This document shows, in pieces, positions 63,054 to 64,000 of a DNA stretch of 64,000 nucleotides. Source of the stretch: Stenotrophomonas maltophilia (GTDB lineage: Bacteria > Pseudomonadota > Gammaproteobacteria > Xanthomonadales > Xanthomonadaceae). The stretch lies in the NCBI RefSeq assembly GCF_002799155.1, contig NZ_NERD01000002.1, positions 1,054,001 to 1,118,000 of the forward strand, read 5' to 3'. Position numbers and translations under genes: made by a program. The notes below the pieces were generated by a model that was not told the origin of the DNA, did not search any database, and saw only the letters and a list, made by a program, of their open reading frames with translations. The first letter of the stretch is position 1, and each line of letters begins with the position of its first letter.

Positions 63054-64000
63054 ATGCACCGGTATATCGTCTACCTGCTCGCCATCCTGATGTTCCCCAT
63101 CTGCCTGTGGTTGGCCACGATCTGGCCGGCCTGGTACTGGGGCGTCGGCCTGACTGCCGCGATGGTGGCGCTGGGGACCTGGGATCTGCTGCAGAAGCGC
63201 AGCACGCTGCGCCGGAACTATCCGGTGATGGCGCACTTCCGCTACGGCCTGGAATCGATCGGCCCGGAGATCCGCCAGTACTTCGTGCAGAGCGACCTGG
63301 AGGACGTGCCATTCTCGCGCCAGCAGCGTGCGCTGATCTACCAGCGCGCCAAGAACGAGATGGACACGGTGCCGTTCGGCACCCTGCGCAGCACCTATGC
63401 TGTCGATTACGAGTGGATCAACCACTCGCTGGCGCCGACCGCCATCGCCAAGCATGATTTCCGCGTATTGATTGGCGCCAACTGCGCCAAGCCCTATTCG
63501 GCCAGTGTGTTCAATATCTCGGCGATGAGCTTCGGTTCACTGTCGGCCAATGCGATCCGCGCCCTGAACGAGGGCGCGCGACGCGGCGGCTTCTATCACG
63601 ATACCGGCGAAGGTTCGATTTCGCCGTACCACCGTGAGATGGGGGGCGATCTGGTCTGGGAGATCGGATCGGGCTACTTCGGTTGCCGTGACGAGAAGGG
63701 CGGTTTCAGTGAAGAGCGCTTCGTCGCCAACGCCACCCATGACCAGGTCAAGATGATCGAGATCAAGCTGTCGCAGGGCGCCAAGCCCGGCCACGGCGGC
63801 GTGCTGCCGGCGCCGAAGGTGACCGCGGAAATTTCAGTGACCCGTGGCGTGCCGATGGGCGTGGACTGCGTATCGCCGTCGCGTCATTCGGCATTCTCGA
63901 CGCCGGTCGAACTGCTGCAGTTCGTGGCCCGGCTGCGCGAGTTGTCCGGTGGCAAGCCGGTCGGTTTCAAGCTGGCCATCGGCCACCCCTGGGAGTGGTT
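63054..64000 (+). CDS. FMN-binding glutamate synthase-like (GltB domain) protein, 3' end missing
   Basis: At least 315 residues, open at the right edge. Two N-terminal membrane segments (YLLAILMFPICLWLATIW and WGVGLTAAMVALGTW) are followed by the GltB FMN/TIM-barrel domain (NISAMSFGSLSANAIRALN, HDTGEGSISPYH, KLSQGAKPGHGGVLP). AAGGA lies 5 bases before the ATG. Stand-alone membrane-anchored GltB-like proteins lack the glutaminase part, and their reaction is not well established. Confidence 0.88.
   Translation, partial: MHRYIVYLLAILMFPICLWLATIWPAWYWGVGLTAAMVALGTWDLLQKRSTLRRNYPVMAHFRYGLESIGPEIRQYFVQSDLEDVPFSRQQRALIYQRAKNEMDTVPFGTLRSTYAVDYEWINHSLAPTAIAKHDFRVLIGANCAKPYSASVFNISAMSFGSLSANAIRALNEGARRGGFYHDTGEGSISPYHREMGGDLVWEIGSGYFGCRDEKGGFSEERFVANATHDQVKMIEIKLSQGAKPGHGGVLPAPKVTAEISVTRGVPMGVDCVSPSRHSAFSTPVELLQFVARLRELSGGKPVGFKLAIGHPWEW

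Overview
The window is 64 kb of high-GC gammaproteobacterial chromosome from the Xanthomonadaceae, most likely Stenotrophomonas close to S. maltophilia. The evidence is the gene order comEC-exbB-exbD-msbA-lpxK-kdsB-uvrC-pgsA, an Oar-type TonB receptor, Xanthomonas-like type IV minor pilin and PilY1 genes, and palindromes starting with GTAG that resemble the SMAG repeats of S. maltophilia. Most of the window is core genome. No rRNA, CRISPR array or intact insertion sequence was seen.

Layout. 0-8.4 kb: the 3' part of purK, a small AhpD-like protein, sodB, grxD, a short-chain dehydrogenase-like protein, a large TonB-dependent receptor and the nucleosidase ppnN. 8.5-16.2 kb: minor pilin operon fimT-pilV-pilW-pilX-pilY1-pilE, tRNA-Asn and a second, solitary FimT-like pseudopilin. 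16.3-22.8 kb: uvrB, two tRNA-Val(GAC), small unknown genes, and a MipA/OmpV porin divergent from a two-component system. 22.8-34.3 kb: a tightly packed core block joining DNA uptake (comEC), lipid A export and Kdo supply (exbBD-msbA-lpxK-kdsB), a tyrosine phosphatase, an NHL/thioredoxin-fold protein, uvrC and pgsA. 34.4-42.8 kb: four identical tRNA-Gly(GCC) genes and a tRNA-Cys around an FAD oxidoreductase, a TolC plus DevBCA-like exporter operon and three small membrane proteins.

42.8-46.4 kb is accessory DNA. Next to tRNA-Cys lies a prophage scar in which the front of a tyrosine integrase is joined in frame to the back of a tail-hub-like protein. It is followed by a small phage-like ORF, an unknown secreted protein, a TatA-like microprotein and a truncated chromosomal gene. 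46.4-54.9 kb holds ordinary accessory metabolism and regulators (GNAT, flavin reductase, ArsR, AraC, azoR/LysR, hydrolases) and ends with crcB under a fluoride riboswitch. 55-56.3 kb has an orphan CI/Cro-like pair with a palindromic operator. 56.3-59.7 kb is a microaerobic cluster (short CcoG-like ferredoxin, truncated hemoglobin, hemN) with two FNR-type boxes. 59.9-61 kb has a GNAT and a decayed integrase fragment beside tRNA-Leu. 61-64 kb has a BLUF photoreceptor, a nucleotide-sugar dehydrogenase and a GltB-like protein that runs off the end.

The type IV pilus operon, the solitary FimT and ComEC together point to natural transformation. No clearly new multi-gene defence or metabolic system was found. 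The observations most worth following are the integrase-tail fusion, the solitary FimT with a GRVR tail, the orphan CI/Cro switch and the FNR-box cluster.
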